Origin: Rosellinia necatrix
Lineage: Eukaryota; Ascomycota; Sordariomycetes; Xylariales; Xylariaceae
Assembly: GCA_021209875.1 (NCBI GenBank)
Contig: JAGYVD010000010.1
Location: forward strand, 2,170,001 to 2,234,000
Reading direction: 5' to 3'
Length of the DNA stretch: 64,000 nucleotides
Positions within the stretch are counted from its first letter, which is position 1, and each line of letters opens with the position of its first letter. Of the stretch, positions 23,301 to 35,000 are shown one piece after another. Under the pieces are notes generated by a model. The model made no database searches. It was given only the letters and a program-made list of their open reading frames with translations, and was not told where the DNA came from. Position numbers and translations under genes: made by a program.

Positions 23301-24838
23301 GGCGTTCTGGAGTAGTCTGCGCTGCGGAAATGAGCCACGCCAGCAACGTCATCATCCTACCTAAGTACTTTAGGTCTCTACCTACCTAGGTAGGTACTAC
23401 CTATCCCAATCCCAAGCTTGATCTATTGTTTAGCCGCCGTTCATCTCTCTCTACCTAGGTACCTACATTAGGCACTTAGAATGCCCATTGCTTACCCGAC
23501 GGTAGTCAGATAGAAGAGATGAATCTACTGGTTTCAATATGCTTATGTAAGTAAGTATGTAGGTTCCGTATCTAGTTGCTTGCTTGATATAAGCCCTAAT
23601 ACTATAGATACATAGGTATTATCTGACGTTGCCTACCTACCAACCTACCTACCTACTTAGGTAAGTAGTGTATAGTGTAGGCCTCTCTGAGTAGGAGGCA
23701 CCCTCACTAGTTACTTATGCACTGTCCCTAGTACCTAGTTACACCTTCCCTGAGTAATATACCTAATGTTACTACCTACCTACCTAACAGTAGCAATGGA
23801 TCAATCTGCGTACACAGAGCAAGGGGGTGCATACTATTTGACTAGGTATGACAAGACGCCATTCAGGTCAAAACATTAAAGCTAGGATACACACCTACCT
23901 ATATTATCTGCAGTATACGAAAAATCCGATTTTCGCAAATGGTTCCGAGAGTATGCGTTAGCACGAGTCTAGCATAGCCAAGACCGCGCGCAATGCTCAT
24001 ATATGTCATACCTTACCTAAATAAGTACCTAGGTATAGGACTACCGAACAACTGCCCAGGTGCTGATGATACAGTACAAGTATTACCTATCGTCAGACCC
24101 CGCCTCCCTATCAGCCTTGCAACCCCACACGTCATTCAGTGCATTCCACCACCCACCTAACGTTGGTACTACCTAGGTAGGTAGGTAGTAGGTAGGTAGT
24201 TAGTCTCCCTGGCCATGTTTTGCCGCAGTCCTGTCGTCACACGCTTTTGGTCGGAGCTCCCCATCTCAACTCTGGTACCAGGCAGCAGGTATAGGAGTAG
24301 CATCTCTCTTATTAAGAAGCAATTAAGATTCCGAATGATTTACTCTCGACCATCCCTTTCCACCTCGTGATACCGTTACCTCCAGCAGCATCCTAACCCA
24401 AGTCTCAGGTAGTATAGTACCCGCACTTGCTTGCTTGACATTGTCTGTGTAATTGTGTGACACCCTCTCCCATCACTTACCCCGTCTGCCCACTTACTTC
24501 TATCTACCCCTCTACACACCTCTGCGCGAGACCTGAGGAGGCAATGCGGTGATCCTCGTCTACAAGAGCCCTATCTATCTTCACCTTTCTGAGCAACCGC
24601 CGACCTTCCTTGACCGGTTATTCACTCCCCCTCCTCCCTCCCCTCCCTCCCCCCACGACAAACCCAACCGTGTTGACTATGTCCACGGCTGACGGGAGGA
24701 GCAAGAGGGCGGATGCCGCTCAGCTAGGCGAGCATGCTCGGGCCGAGCAAGCGCCGATACCTATCAGCCCTCCGCAGCTGCCACCACGAAGCCGAAGCCG
24801 GACCGGCTCTGATCTAGCCCCGGGGCTTGTCGTGACCG
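20346..24838. other. 4.5 kb gene-poor region
   Basis: No gene here can be supported. The first part (20.35-21.9 kb) is AT-rich. Between 21.9 and 22.4 kb short coding-like segments in different frames suggest a possible gene relic. From 23.0 to 24.2 kb the DNA is dense in TACCTACC/GGTAGGTA repeats (for example 23341-23405, 23630-23670, 23765-23790, 24165-24200). The last 600 bases are C/T-rich and are probably promoter and leader of the glucosyltransferase gene. Confidence 0.6.
24166..24202. repeat. GGTAGGTA repeat cluster
   Basis: A run of GTAGGTAGGTAG-type units, preceded by its complement ACTACCTA, gives local dyad symmetry. Confidence 0.75.
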
Positions 24839-27800
24839 ATGACAGCCAGAACTACAACAATGGCTTCCTCCCCGAGCCCCCCTGAGCTAGTCGTCGAGGA
24901 AGATGTTCCTCCAGCCTACAGTGAATTCCATGACCAACTTAACATCCACCAAGCAGGTTTTGATGCTGGCGCCGCGATCACAGGTAAATTACGCATGCTG
25001 CCACCGTCCTGCGCGATCTTGGCTGATGGAATGTGTCGGCAGATGATGGTCGCATCGATATCAATATTAACCAGACGAGCAGACATCTCGCCGACTTCAT
25101 AGCGCCTACGCTGCGCAGCCAGCTTAGACATGACGGCCGCGTCTCCCCAGACGCCCCTCTGCCGCCTGCTTACATTCCCCCGAGCCTGGGCGGCCAACCC
25201 GGCCAGACACCTCCCCCGCGCCTGAATGTCGTCATACAGATTGTAGGGTCCCGAGGCGATGTCCAGCCCTTCGTCGCTCTCGGGCAGGTGCTGAAGAACA
25301 CCTACGGCCATCGCGTTCGCGTGGCCACCCATGCCACCTTCCAGAAGTTCGTCGAGGAGAATGGCTTGGAGTTCTTCGCCATCGGGGGCGACCCCGCCGA
25401 ACTCATGGCCTTCATGGTCAAGAATCCCGGCTTGATGCCCGGCCTCGATGCGCTGAAGAATGGGGAGATCACTAAACGCAGAAAGGGTATTGAGCAGATT
25501 ATTATGGGTTGCTGGAGATCGTGCATCGAGACCGGTGATGGTCTCGGACCCGCGCCGCGGTTTAGTCGTAAAGACGAGGATATCCCCACTGATGCCATCC
25601 CGGTCATGGGCGACTCAAGACACAAGCCATTCGTTGCGGATGTTATCATCGCCAACCCCCCTAGCTTTGCGCACATTCACGTTGCCGAGAAACTCGGGGT
25701 ACCACTTCATTTGATGTTTACGTGAGTGCAGCTATCCTACGTTTCAAAGTCTCTAGCTAATCAAAAACTGGTAGTATGCCCTGGTCCCCCACAAGAGCCT
25801 TCCCACAACCGCTCGCCAACATCCAGTCCTCTAACACGGACCCAGTAACTACCAACTATCTATCATATGCTATGGTTGAGATGATGACATGGCAGGGGCT
25901 TGGAGATGTCATCAATCGCTTTCGAACTAAAATTCTCGACCTAGATCCACTTGCCTTGATTTGGGCACCGGGTGTCCTGACACGCCTACGAATACCCTAC
26001 ACATACTGCTGGTAAGCGACCTTCGTCTAACCATACGATTAACTATCTGACAGGGGAACATAGGTCTCCCGCGCTCATTCCGAAGCCCAATGACTGGGGC
26101 AGCCATATAGATATTGCTGGATTTTATTTCTTGAACTTAGCCTCAGCGTACACCCCGGAGCCTGAACTTGCTGCCTTTCTTGCTGCCGGACCGCCACCTG
26201 TTTATATCGGATTCGGGTCCATCGTTGTTGACGATCCTGATGGGCTCACGAAAGTGATTTTTGAGGCCGTGGCCCAAACTGGTGTCCGCGCTCTTGTATC
26301 GAAAGGGTGGGGTGGCCTCGGTGCAGACTCTATGGCTGTACCTGAAGGTGTCTTCATGCTTGGCAATGTGCCGCATGATTGGTTATTCAAAAATGTTTCG
26401 GCTGTATGTCACCACGGAGGTGCTGGGACCACCGCCGCCGGAATCCAAGCTGGAAAACCCACAATTGTCGTCCCTTTCTTCGGAGACCAGCCTTTTTGGG
26501 GCTCAATGGTAGCCAGAGCAGGCGCTGGGCCGGATCCTATCCCCTACAAGCGGCTTACCGCTGAAGGACTCGCCGAAGCCATTATGATCGCGCTTAGGCC
26601 GGAAACACAAGAGAAGGCGAAAATATTGGGACAGAAAATCCGGGAGGAGCAAGGTGCCGATATTGGAGCCCAAAGCTTTCACAGGCACCTCAATGTTGAT
26701 GCTCTTCGATGTGCTGTTGCTCCCAGTCGAGTTGCCGTCTGGCGGGTGAGACGAAGCAAAACACACCTCAGCGCGCTCGCAGCCGCCACTCTTGTGAACA
26801 GCGGTTGCATTCGATACTCGGATTTAAAGCTGTAAGTGATGTGAAAGAAATGACATATAAAGGATCATAGTTGACACCATTTGGTAGTTTCCGCGCAAAA
26901 GAGTACGATACAGAAAATTACCCCACTGATCCGATTTCCGCGTGTACCTCAGCGTTGGTTGGTGATGCTACTAGCATTTTCATGTCAGCGGCGGACATTC
27001 CTCGAGATATTTTCAAAGCAGCAGTGGGGTCGAAGTCTACGGAGAAAGTTGCCGCTGGGGATACAATTCCGGGATCTTCGACGGATGATGTGGTAACGCA
27101 AAATACGTCGGAGCCTCGAGACTCGGACTCGGCCAGCGTTTTCTCGAATACGCCTAGCATGCGTACATCGAATAACAGCACTGTAAACCTTACGCCAACG
27201 ACAACCGCAACGTCAAATTCATCGACCACTTTCCGCCAACTACGTAATATACATGGCACGGGAGCCGAAACGATGCCAACTGACAGTGTAAATCAACAAT
27301 TGGAAAGAGTTTTAGACTCCGGCAAGAGCATCAACAATATTATAGCTACTGGTGTCAAAAGCCCTATGAATTTTTGTATGGGGCTTGCAAGAGGTTTTAG
27401 AAATGCGCCCAACCTTTACAACGATGACACCATCCGTCCCACGGAAAAGGTTACTAGCTTTAGTAGCGGCCTCAAGGTAGCGGGGAAGGAATTCGGGTTT
27501 GGTTTTTTCGATGGTATTACAGGGCTGGTAACTCAGCCCCTGAAAGGTGCCGAAAAGGAAGGTGGTGCTGGACTTTTGAAAGGGTTTGGTAAAGGCATTG
27601 GTGGATTGATACTCAAGCCGGCCGCAGGTGCGTATTTTTCCCTTGGTATGTTCAGACATGTCCTAATATTCCTATAGCCATCTGGTCCCTGCCTGCCTAT
27701 ACCATGGCTGGGGTCCACGCGGAAATCCGCACCATGTTCGCACAAAGTGCTCACAAGTACATTGTCGCGTCACGAATCTCCCAAGGCAATCACGAGTACG

Positions 27801-29014
27801 GTCAGTCTTCGGCAGAAGAACGGGACGATATCGAAATGCGCTGGCTTCGACTCAAGGACGGCATGAAAGGTTTCTATGCTTTGAAACAAAAGGAGAAAGG
27901 AAAGTCACGAGACGCTTCGCCTTCGGCTCTTGGGCATGCCTCAACGAGCACTGAAACCCTAAATGAGGTGCCAAAAACAGGGTGGTTCCAGGGTAGGAAT
28001 GTTAGTGCCGATGAGAGGAGGAGATTGCAAGAACAGAAGAAAGCCTGGAGGAGAAAACGCGCCGAGGGGCCGTTCGTCGAAGAAGATGTAAGAGGTGTCT
28101 CTGCTGCTGACCATACCCGAGAGCTGGATGATGAGTTCGAAACCGCTATCCAAGCCGCGGTTCACGAAACCTCTAGAGGGGATGCTGCAGAAGACGCTCG
28201 CATTGAGCAAGCCATTCGATCCAGCGTAAAAATCATGAGGCGGCGATCAGCAACAATGAGCTCCGTTGCATCTTCAAATTCAGCCTTTTCAAACCGTGGC
28301 GGACAGCTGTCCGGATGGGTTCCGGATGTTAAGCGCCCACTCCCCGACGAGAAGCGAGAGTATCCCTTCTCGCCAGATGACTTGGAAAATATCACTGACG
28401 AAGAGTACCAAGCCCTCATCGAGGAAGCTATTAAACTGAGCATCACAGAAAATCAACAACGAGCTATTCGGATGCAGGATCTTGAAGAAAAAGATAGCGA
28501 CGATGATGAAAATATCAGGCGGGCCCTCAAGGAATCACAAGCAGAGGACCCTTCTCTCCACGACGATGAGTATAAGAAGGCTCTCGAAGCTTCGCAGGTG
28601 GAGTCCGACGATGAGGTGCTCCGCCGAGTCATCGAAGCCTCTCAGATAGAACAAGAAACGCAACAGAGGCCCGACGAGGACGACGAACTGAAACGTGCGC
28701 TTGACGAATCAGAGAAAGCTCACCAGCAGGAGCTAGCACGAATCAATTCGTTAAGGTCAGAAGAAGACATCGTCATGGAGTATGTTAAGAAACAGAGTCT
28801 CGCGGAGGCAGCGTTTCGCAATGCCAAAGGGAAGAATACTGGCGTCGATGGGGAGACGACAGAGGATGAGGGGGCTGCGATGGGCGTTAGAAGAAAGCAT
28901 GAAAACGGACAACAAAATACGGCAAGGAGGCGGTGGAGGCCCCTCACAGTATTGAGGCCCCCAGATCTGGATAGAAACGGAAATGGATACATGAGATACC
29001 CTTCTATATTGTAG
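24839..29014 (+). CDS. sterol 3-beta-glucosyltransferase-like protein with C-terminal ubiquitin-interacting motifs
   Basis: A large UDP-glucose:sterol glucosyltransferase-type enzyme (family GT1/GT28 fold). Six exons: 24839-24983, 25043-25721, 25775-26011, 26064-26831, 26888-27627, 27678-29014, about 1301 residues. The N-terminal GT-B half begins [20 protein letters not shown]; the donor-binding half holds [21 protein letters not shown] and the signature [20 protein letters not shown] (about residue 470) followed by FFGDQPFWG. Residues about 770-890 ([35 protein letters not shown]) recall the C-terminal membrane-associated region of VPS13-type proteins. The last 250 residues carry about five UIM-like helices (E-E-x-x-x-A-I/L-x-x-S), e.g. 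[14 protein letters not shown] and [10 protein letters not shown]. The GRAM-PH module of Atg26 is absent. Start: ATG 24839 or 24860; either precedes PPAYSEF. An upstream frame from 24679 is not joined. Confidence 0.82.
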
Positions 29015-30488
29015 CGTTTTCTTTATTTTTAATCACGACACTATCATGCCCATTTTGCCGGTTTTTACTCTGCATGTAAACAACCTAAGCTAATAATCCT
29101 AATTGCGCACAGTGGCCCTTGCAAGCGACGTGCTTTGCTTGCATGATTTAAGAACTGATTTCCATATTACGGCCTGGGTGCTTTGTTTGGGAAAAAAAGG
29201 GGGGAGGGGGGGGAGGGGGTGGGTCAGATCTAGAACCAGGAAATAAATGACCAGGTAGTAATTACTCGACAATTAGTTGAGTGATGAGTATATACACACT
29301 TATAAATGGTCTACTCCATGCTATTAATCTATATATCTCTACTCGTTTCCCCGACGAGCGGCACGGCTCCGCATCCGATGACATCTCCCGGCAGCGCGTC
29401 GCACCCCGCCCCCCGTTAAGCCGGTCCGCTCGCTGGTGGCCCCTCCACCCACCTATCTATCTCTATTTACCCTGCGAACTTTCAAACGAGTAGATGGCGG
29501 ACGATCGAACCCACCACTTGCTAAGTCTAAGAAGCAATTATCCGTTGATATGGCGACCTATCTCACTACGTCTTTAATCATCCACGAGGGAAGGGGAGAG
29601 GAAGAGGGGGGAAAGGGGGGGCGCATATCGCTCAAGGGAAAAAAAAAGGCGGGCGAGCGGGTTTAGAGTTCTAACATGGGATGTGGGGATGTAACTGGTT
29701 CGCGCGTGGAAAGTAAAGTAGGACTAGATAGATAGATAGAGATAGCTGCCTGGATGGTTTCGAAATTAGTTGGATAAAATTAAAAGTTGCACCAGCGCAG
29801 TTACGCCCCTTGAAAACGTGAAAATATACGAAAGCGATAGTGCGTCGACATTTCGCTAGGCGGTGGACAATCGGCTCTGATTGTGGAAAAATAATGCGGT
29901 ATTACGGAACTCATAGCCAGGCTTTACTCATGCCATGTCACTCGAAATAGAAAGCGTCCACGGTCTTTTAATTAAGCACACTGGATGGAATGCAACAAGA
30001 ATGGTGGATTGGTGTCAACAAGAAATGAATCACAGGCATTACAAACGTCGTTGGTAAATCATTCGTGTCAATTCGTTTCATCTCAAGCATATAGATCGTG
30101 CCCCTATTCAGGAAACGTCCATTATCCCTTTATCCCTTACAATCCCAAGATTGGTAGAAGTTGAGATCAGATCCATGCCGCTATTCGTTCGCTCGTTGGT
30201 CTTGAATTAGGCGACTATTTTAAATTCATCCTTTTATTTCGAGCCCGCTTAGGTCTCACGGCCGAGGATGGTGAGGCCGAGAATAGGAACCCCCAGCGAA
30301 ACCGAACCCCCAAGGAAGACGACAACTTGCCATTATGATGTATGTATAGCAATTGCCATTTGTTTATCACCGAATGCAATAGTATGGAGGCTTGCGATTT
30401 CGATGGCCGATAGACTTTGAGTATGGCCGATTCAGGGCGGAGGATTGTATGCAGCTTGGAGTTCGGCCGCTCATAATTCGATCGACTG
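29015..30488. other. convergent intergenic region
   Basis: 3' flanks of the glucosyltransferase and the SH3-protein gene. It contains a G-run cluster (29199-29223), purine-rich tracts (29580-29650) and a GATA-type run (29728-29742). I see no gene. Confidence 0.6.
29199..29223 (+). other. putative G-quadruplex motif
   Basis: Four G-runs of 6, 8, 5 and 3 are separated by single bases (A, A, T), about 185 bases after the glucosyltransferase stop, so it would be in the sense strand of its 3' UTR if the transcript reaches here. Confidence 0.6.
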
Positions 30489-32090
30489 TCACCGTGAGGT
30501 TTGACCCTGTTCGTTTTCCTTAGTTGAGTCAAGATCCGCTAGGGGGGATGCTAATCTCGCATCTGGCAGGGTCTCTAAAGACTGAGGTTTGGTGGAAATC
30601 GAGTCACTACGTCTAACATCTGAACTGCCCCGCCGACCAAGTACAGTATCAAATGTGTTTTGCACAGTTGGTGTGTTTGCCTGACTGCCTCCCCGCTGAC
30701 CGTGGTAATGCACAACTTGTGGGGCTTGCCCATGCTGGCCTAACAAATGCTGCGGATACGGGTCTAGATCTTTACTGGAGGTTGAAAATGTGGACACTAT
30801 CGGTTGATGATACCCGTTGGATGTGCTTGAAGATGGTGTATGTCCGGCCTGCGCTGTCGGCAACCTTTGGCTGCTGTGCTCGGCCTGTGTCGGGGTACCT
30901 GCTTCATTAGGTGTTCCGGAGCCATCGGTTGTAGCGACCTGAGCTACCAAACTCGTCATACCCCCCTCAATGTCACGAAGCAGGCGAACGTATGCCTCAG
31001 GGACAAGCCCACTTTCTTGGGTCTTGGGATCCTCCGCAACAAGCCAACCTTGACCATGCCGGTATGATACCCAGATAATTTGCCCTTCGACAAGCGGGAG
31101 TTCGTTTTCATTTTCTCGCTGAAAATCGAATAATGCGACCGCTTTGCCGTGCATCTCTTCGTCTGGTGAGGTAATAGTGAATTGGTAGTCGCGGGAGTAC
31201 CTTGATTCGTCGTATACACCGAAGCCGGGGGACGATGCAACGCTTGACGCATCAGATTCGGAATGATATCCGGCGTTATTTGCGGCATAGAGTTGGGATT
31301 GTTGGTCCGTGGGCCGATATGCCGCGGAGTGCCGCGCTTGATCTGGCGGATATGTGACAAACTCTCCACCCGGCCCGTTGGCCTCTCCACCTTGGCTCAC
31401 GTAGTATCTCTCGCTGCCGTCGCCGCTTGTACCAACGTAGTACCTTGTCTCTGTGTTAAAATGACCGCCGCTCATGATGGAGGATCCGTCACCCTCCCTC
31501 GAAGTCCTCGATTTCCCGTGTCCCATTGTCGCCGAGGTCGACTTATGTTTTCTGTGCCGAGAGCTCACGACGGGGCTATGGAGGTCCTCATCTTCACTCC
31601 ACGGAGGTCCATCACCGAAATGAATTGGAGCCAATTCCCCGCTCTTTCCATATCCGCCATCTGCCGTCCATTCCCAGGATGTCGTACTGTCCCATGATAC
31701 CGGTGGATCAGATAGTCGCCGAGAATCGCTAGCGGGCGTGACCATTCCAGATGGTGGTCGGGAGGGTTCTGGCGGTGGGCCATAGTGCATGGGATTTACC
31801 GCAGGATAGGCGAAGTCACGCACGATGGTGTAGGAAAGGCTAGAATGAAATATAGGGAAAAGGTGAGACGTGGGCCGCGAGCGCGACGGAGCAGAGCCCG
31901 TCGAATATTGGGACAGCCTATTCTTGGATAGATGCGACATCGGACGAGGAATTGTCGAACGGCGTGAGGGCGGAGACGTAATTAGAGGGGAAAGCGAAGG
32001 ATGGTTCGGATTCGACGATGGGGAATGCGACAATACTACTGCTGGAGGCGAGGTCGCCGGAGATGAGCTGGAGGACATGATTGTAGCCAT
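30489..32090 (-). CDS. SH3-domain protein, Nbp2/Skb5-like
   Basis: A single-exon 533-residue protein with one SH3 domain at about residues 315-371 (AVALFDF, ENELPLVEGQIIWVSY, GQGWLVAED, SGLVPEAYV). This SH3 sequence, with its ENELPL and GWLVAED spacing, resembles yeast Nbp2 and fission yeast Skb5, adaptors that link phosphatases and PAK-type kinases to MAP-kinase and wall-integrity signalling. Flanks are long, Ser/Pro-rich and probably disordered; PIFHSSLSYTIVRDFAYPAVNP-type sequence near residue 80-100 looks conserved. The start ATG 32090 is followed by a second in-frame ATG four codons later; either could be used. A poly-A tract on the coding strand (T-run 32117-32135 on plus) lies just upstream. 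The function is by similarity only. Confidence 0.78.
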   Translation of the reverse strand: MATIMSSSSSPATSPPAVVLSHSPSSNPNHPSLSPLITSPPSRRSTIPRPMSHLSKNRLSQYSTGSAPSRSRPTSHLFPIFHSSLSYTIVRDFAYPAVNPMHYGPPPEPSRPPSGMVTPASDSRRLSDPPVSWDSTTSWEWTADGGYGKSGELAPIHFGDGPPWSEDEDLHSPVVSSRHRKHKSTSATMGHGKSRTSREGDGSSIMSGGHFNTETRYYVGTSGDGSERYYVSQGGEANGPGGEFVTYPPDQARHSAAYRPTDQQSQLYAANNAGYHSESDASSVASSPGFGVYDESRYSRDYQFTITSPDEEMHGKAVALFDFQRENENELPLVEGQIIWVSYRHGQGWLVAEDPKTQESGLVPEAYVRLLRDIEGGMTSLVAQVATTDGSGTPNEAGTPTQAEHSSQRLPTAQAGHTPSSSTSNGYHQPIVSTFSTSSKDLDPYPQHLLGQHGQAPQVVHYHGQRGGSQANTPTVQNTFDTVLGRRGSSDVRRSDSISTKPQSLETLPDARLASPLADLDSTKENEQGQTSR

Positions 32091-35000
32091 CAGGAGGAAG
32101 AGGCCTTGGAGGTTGCTGTTTTTTTTTTTTTTTTTAAGTGTGCGTACCCTGATTCGATATCCAAGAGCGGAGAGAGGATATTCGTATGTGCGTCTACGTA
32201 TGCGCAGCCGATAAAGGTAAATATCGGAGTGACGCCGGGGTAGCGAAGCTGTTGCCGCCTAACAGTCTTGTCCTGCAAGCTGTGTCCCACCGACGTCGAC
32301 AACGACCGACTGACTACTCTATCGCTGGAAGGCGCAAACCGATATGTGTGGCAGAGCGTGGGTATATATATAGTCTTAATGCATACGGAGCCCTATCGAG
32401 TCGCTGCGGTCGGTTGTGATAGTGTGACTGGGGAACGAGGGAGGTTGGTGGCCCGGACACGCCGAGGTTGCCCGTTGGATCGGCTGAGGCTAATCTGTCA
32501 GCATCTTGGTGGACATGAGACGGAGGCATACGGAGTACAAGACAACGAGTACAAGAAAGCAACACCACGGATTGTCGTAGGCAGACAGGAAGGCGGGCTG
32601 AGTCGACAGAATTACAAGGTTGAAGATGAACAGGGTTTAGTGGGGTATCAAACCCTACCTAATGTCACAGATCGGGTGGTAGGCGGCCTGGAGGCTGCTC
32701 GGAGCGCTCTATTGCGGTGGGGTGCGGGTTGTGGGTGAGATGCGTGCAGAGAGGCAGCAGTATGCGCTATGCTGGGTTGGCGAAAGAACGTCGTAAAAAT
32801 CAGAGGGTGAAGGTTGAAGGCGAAGGCGAAGGCCGCCAACAGGTAACTACCTGTAAGTAAGGCCGTGGGTCACCTGGCACGGAGTGGGAAGTCTCGGAAG
32901 TGTGCTGTGGCGCTTGCGGCCTGGCTACCTTGGTACTGGTACTGGCACTAACTTAGCACTAGCCGTGGTTTGGTCCGAAGTGGAAGACAAAGGGCAGAGC
33001 TCTGGGCAGAGAAACAAACAATTGAAACAATTGCGCGCTAGGTGGAGAACCTGGGAAGGAGGAAGGGCAACGGGGGAGACGGGACGGGGGGATGGGGGGG
33101 GGAAGGGAAGTTGGTGTATCGCTAACGGAAGGTGTCCATGCCTTCACTAGACCCAAGCAACTTCAAACCGAGCAGGTAGGCATGTACTTACTTGCTTGAC
33201 GCTAAGGTAGATACCTACCTGCCTTAGGCACTGGGAAGGGAAGGGCAGGAAGGGAAGTTTGAGGGAGGGAGAGGGAGAGTGGACCGTCTCATACGGAGTA
33301 TACGGTCGAGCGTTCGGAGGTTGCGAGGGCTGTTGCGAGGGCTGTTGCGAGGGCTGTTACGAGTTCGACGTGAGGCGGCCCTGCCCTAGGAACTGGTGGA
33401 AATGCTCAGGCAGGCTTGGCGGGTTAGGTTGGGGTTAGACCATCTCTCTGGACTAACTTTTAGGTAGGCACGCTAAATACCGGTGCCTAGGTTAGGTCTG
33501 TTCGTTCTGCGACAGAACAAAACAACCACAACGGCGGTCTTGGCCCGCATCGGTATGGTACCTATGCCGGCTGGTGGACCATGTGTCCTCCCTATTGGAT
33601 GGCGCTTGTTTGGGATGCATGTAACTCAGGTCGTATGTACTACGTACATAGCGGTAGTATCCTGTGTAGAACCCCCGCAAAACAGATTGGCGGCAATGTC
33701 ACTTCAACAGATATCCACGGCAAACAGTTGGCGCATTAGCAATATAGCATATCGATAAGACGAGGAGAGCCCCTCCAGTAACAGCGGGGAAATCCCATCC
33801 ATCGCGATCTATCGCGATCCATCGAAAATCTTACGTTGCGACCTTGGTCGGTGGTATGCTGCCTCCCTAGCCCAACTGGGTACCTGGGTGCCTACCTAAC
33901 CTAGGCATGTCGGGTTGAGTAGTGCTCTGTATCCCTGTGTACCGTCGATATATACCTAGGGAGGTGGGTAGGTATAATGCCGTAAAAAAAAAAAAAACCC
34001 AGGTATCTTTGGTGTTACAACGAGGGTTCTAGGTTACGTACTTATGTGATCTATAAAAGCAGTTTCTCTAAGTTTCTTGCCCGGCTTGTCCAATGAAATG
34101 ATGCCCTGCTCAGGTTTCCGTATGACTACATACATAACTCGTCAGTCCCTTAGCAAATGCTAGGCGCCCAAGGGTACCTAGGTTGGGTTAGGTAGGGCGG
34201 GAGCACATTTCGGTACCTTCCAGGCAGGTTTGGTAGACGATGATTTGCCAATTTGCTTTAGCCAGTCGGGTAGGATTGCTACCGTTTGGTATCTATATCT
34301 TACGGGTTTGAAGGGAGATGAGAATCTAACATGGGCAAACCTGGGTATCGAGCAGTATACCCAAGCAAAGGGGTTGCAGCTCTCCCCAAATAAGGCAGTT
34401 CGTAAGGCCAGGTAGGTGTATAGAGAAAAAGTACAGTATATCTTGTTAATACTACGGATGGTATAGCATCCTTTATATTGGAAATCTAACCCTGCAGTTG
34501 GTACGCACGATAAGTGTTGGGACATCCGCACTGGGTATATTTCCCGCTTTTCAGTACGGCATGTATGCCTTTTTTTTCTTTTTTTTTTTTGTTCAGCCAT
34601 CGTTGCCATAGTTTGTCGGTCAGAAACAATTGGATCGCAGATTTTGACTCTCTTTTCTGGGCTGGCTGCCTCAGCGAGGATGGATGCCGAATGTACAACC
34701 TGCATGTTGTCGAAGTAGGTTAGATGCTGGCCAGGCCGAGAACGAGATGACATGCAGCTAACACCGCTTTTTCCCATGCAGCGAGGAGAGCCTGAAGACG
34801 CACAAGCCAACCATCGATGCATGTCAGCGAATATGAAACAAGTCCCGCAAGAAAGCCACGTGATATGGCACCAATACTTCGTGCATCGAGTGTTTGCGTT
34901 GGCGATTTTTGATTCGATAAAGAGGGGTTGTGTAGCGTTGCAGCGCCGAGAGCAAATAGGAGGGGGGCATAGTATCGTAGTGATGCGGCACGCTAAGAGG

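Noticed and set aside
24679..24882. Upstream ATG frame (MSTADGRSKR..) as the glucosyltransferase start
   Set aside because: It ends at TGA 24880-24882 and I found no splice pair that joins it in phase to the PPAYSEF exon; ATG 24839 needs none. An upstream intron cannot be fully excluded.
34178..34822. 214-codon minus-strand frame in the 32-36 kb gap
   Set aside because: No recognisable domain, irregular composition, crosses a poly-T tract encoding a Lys run, and no conserved start context.
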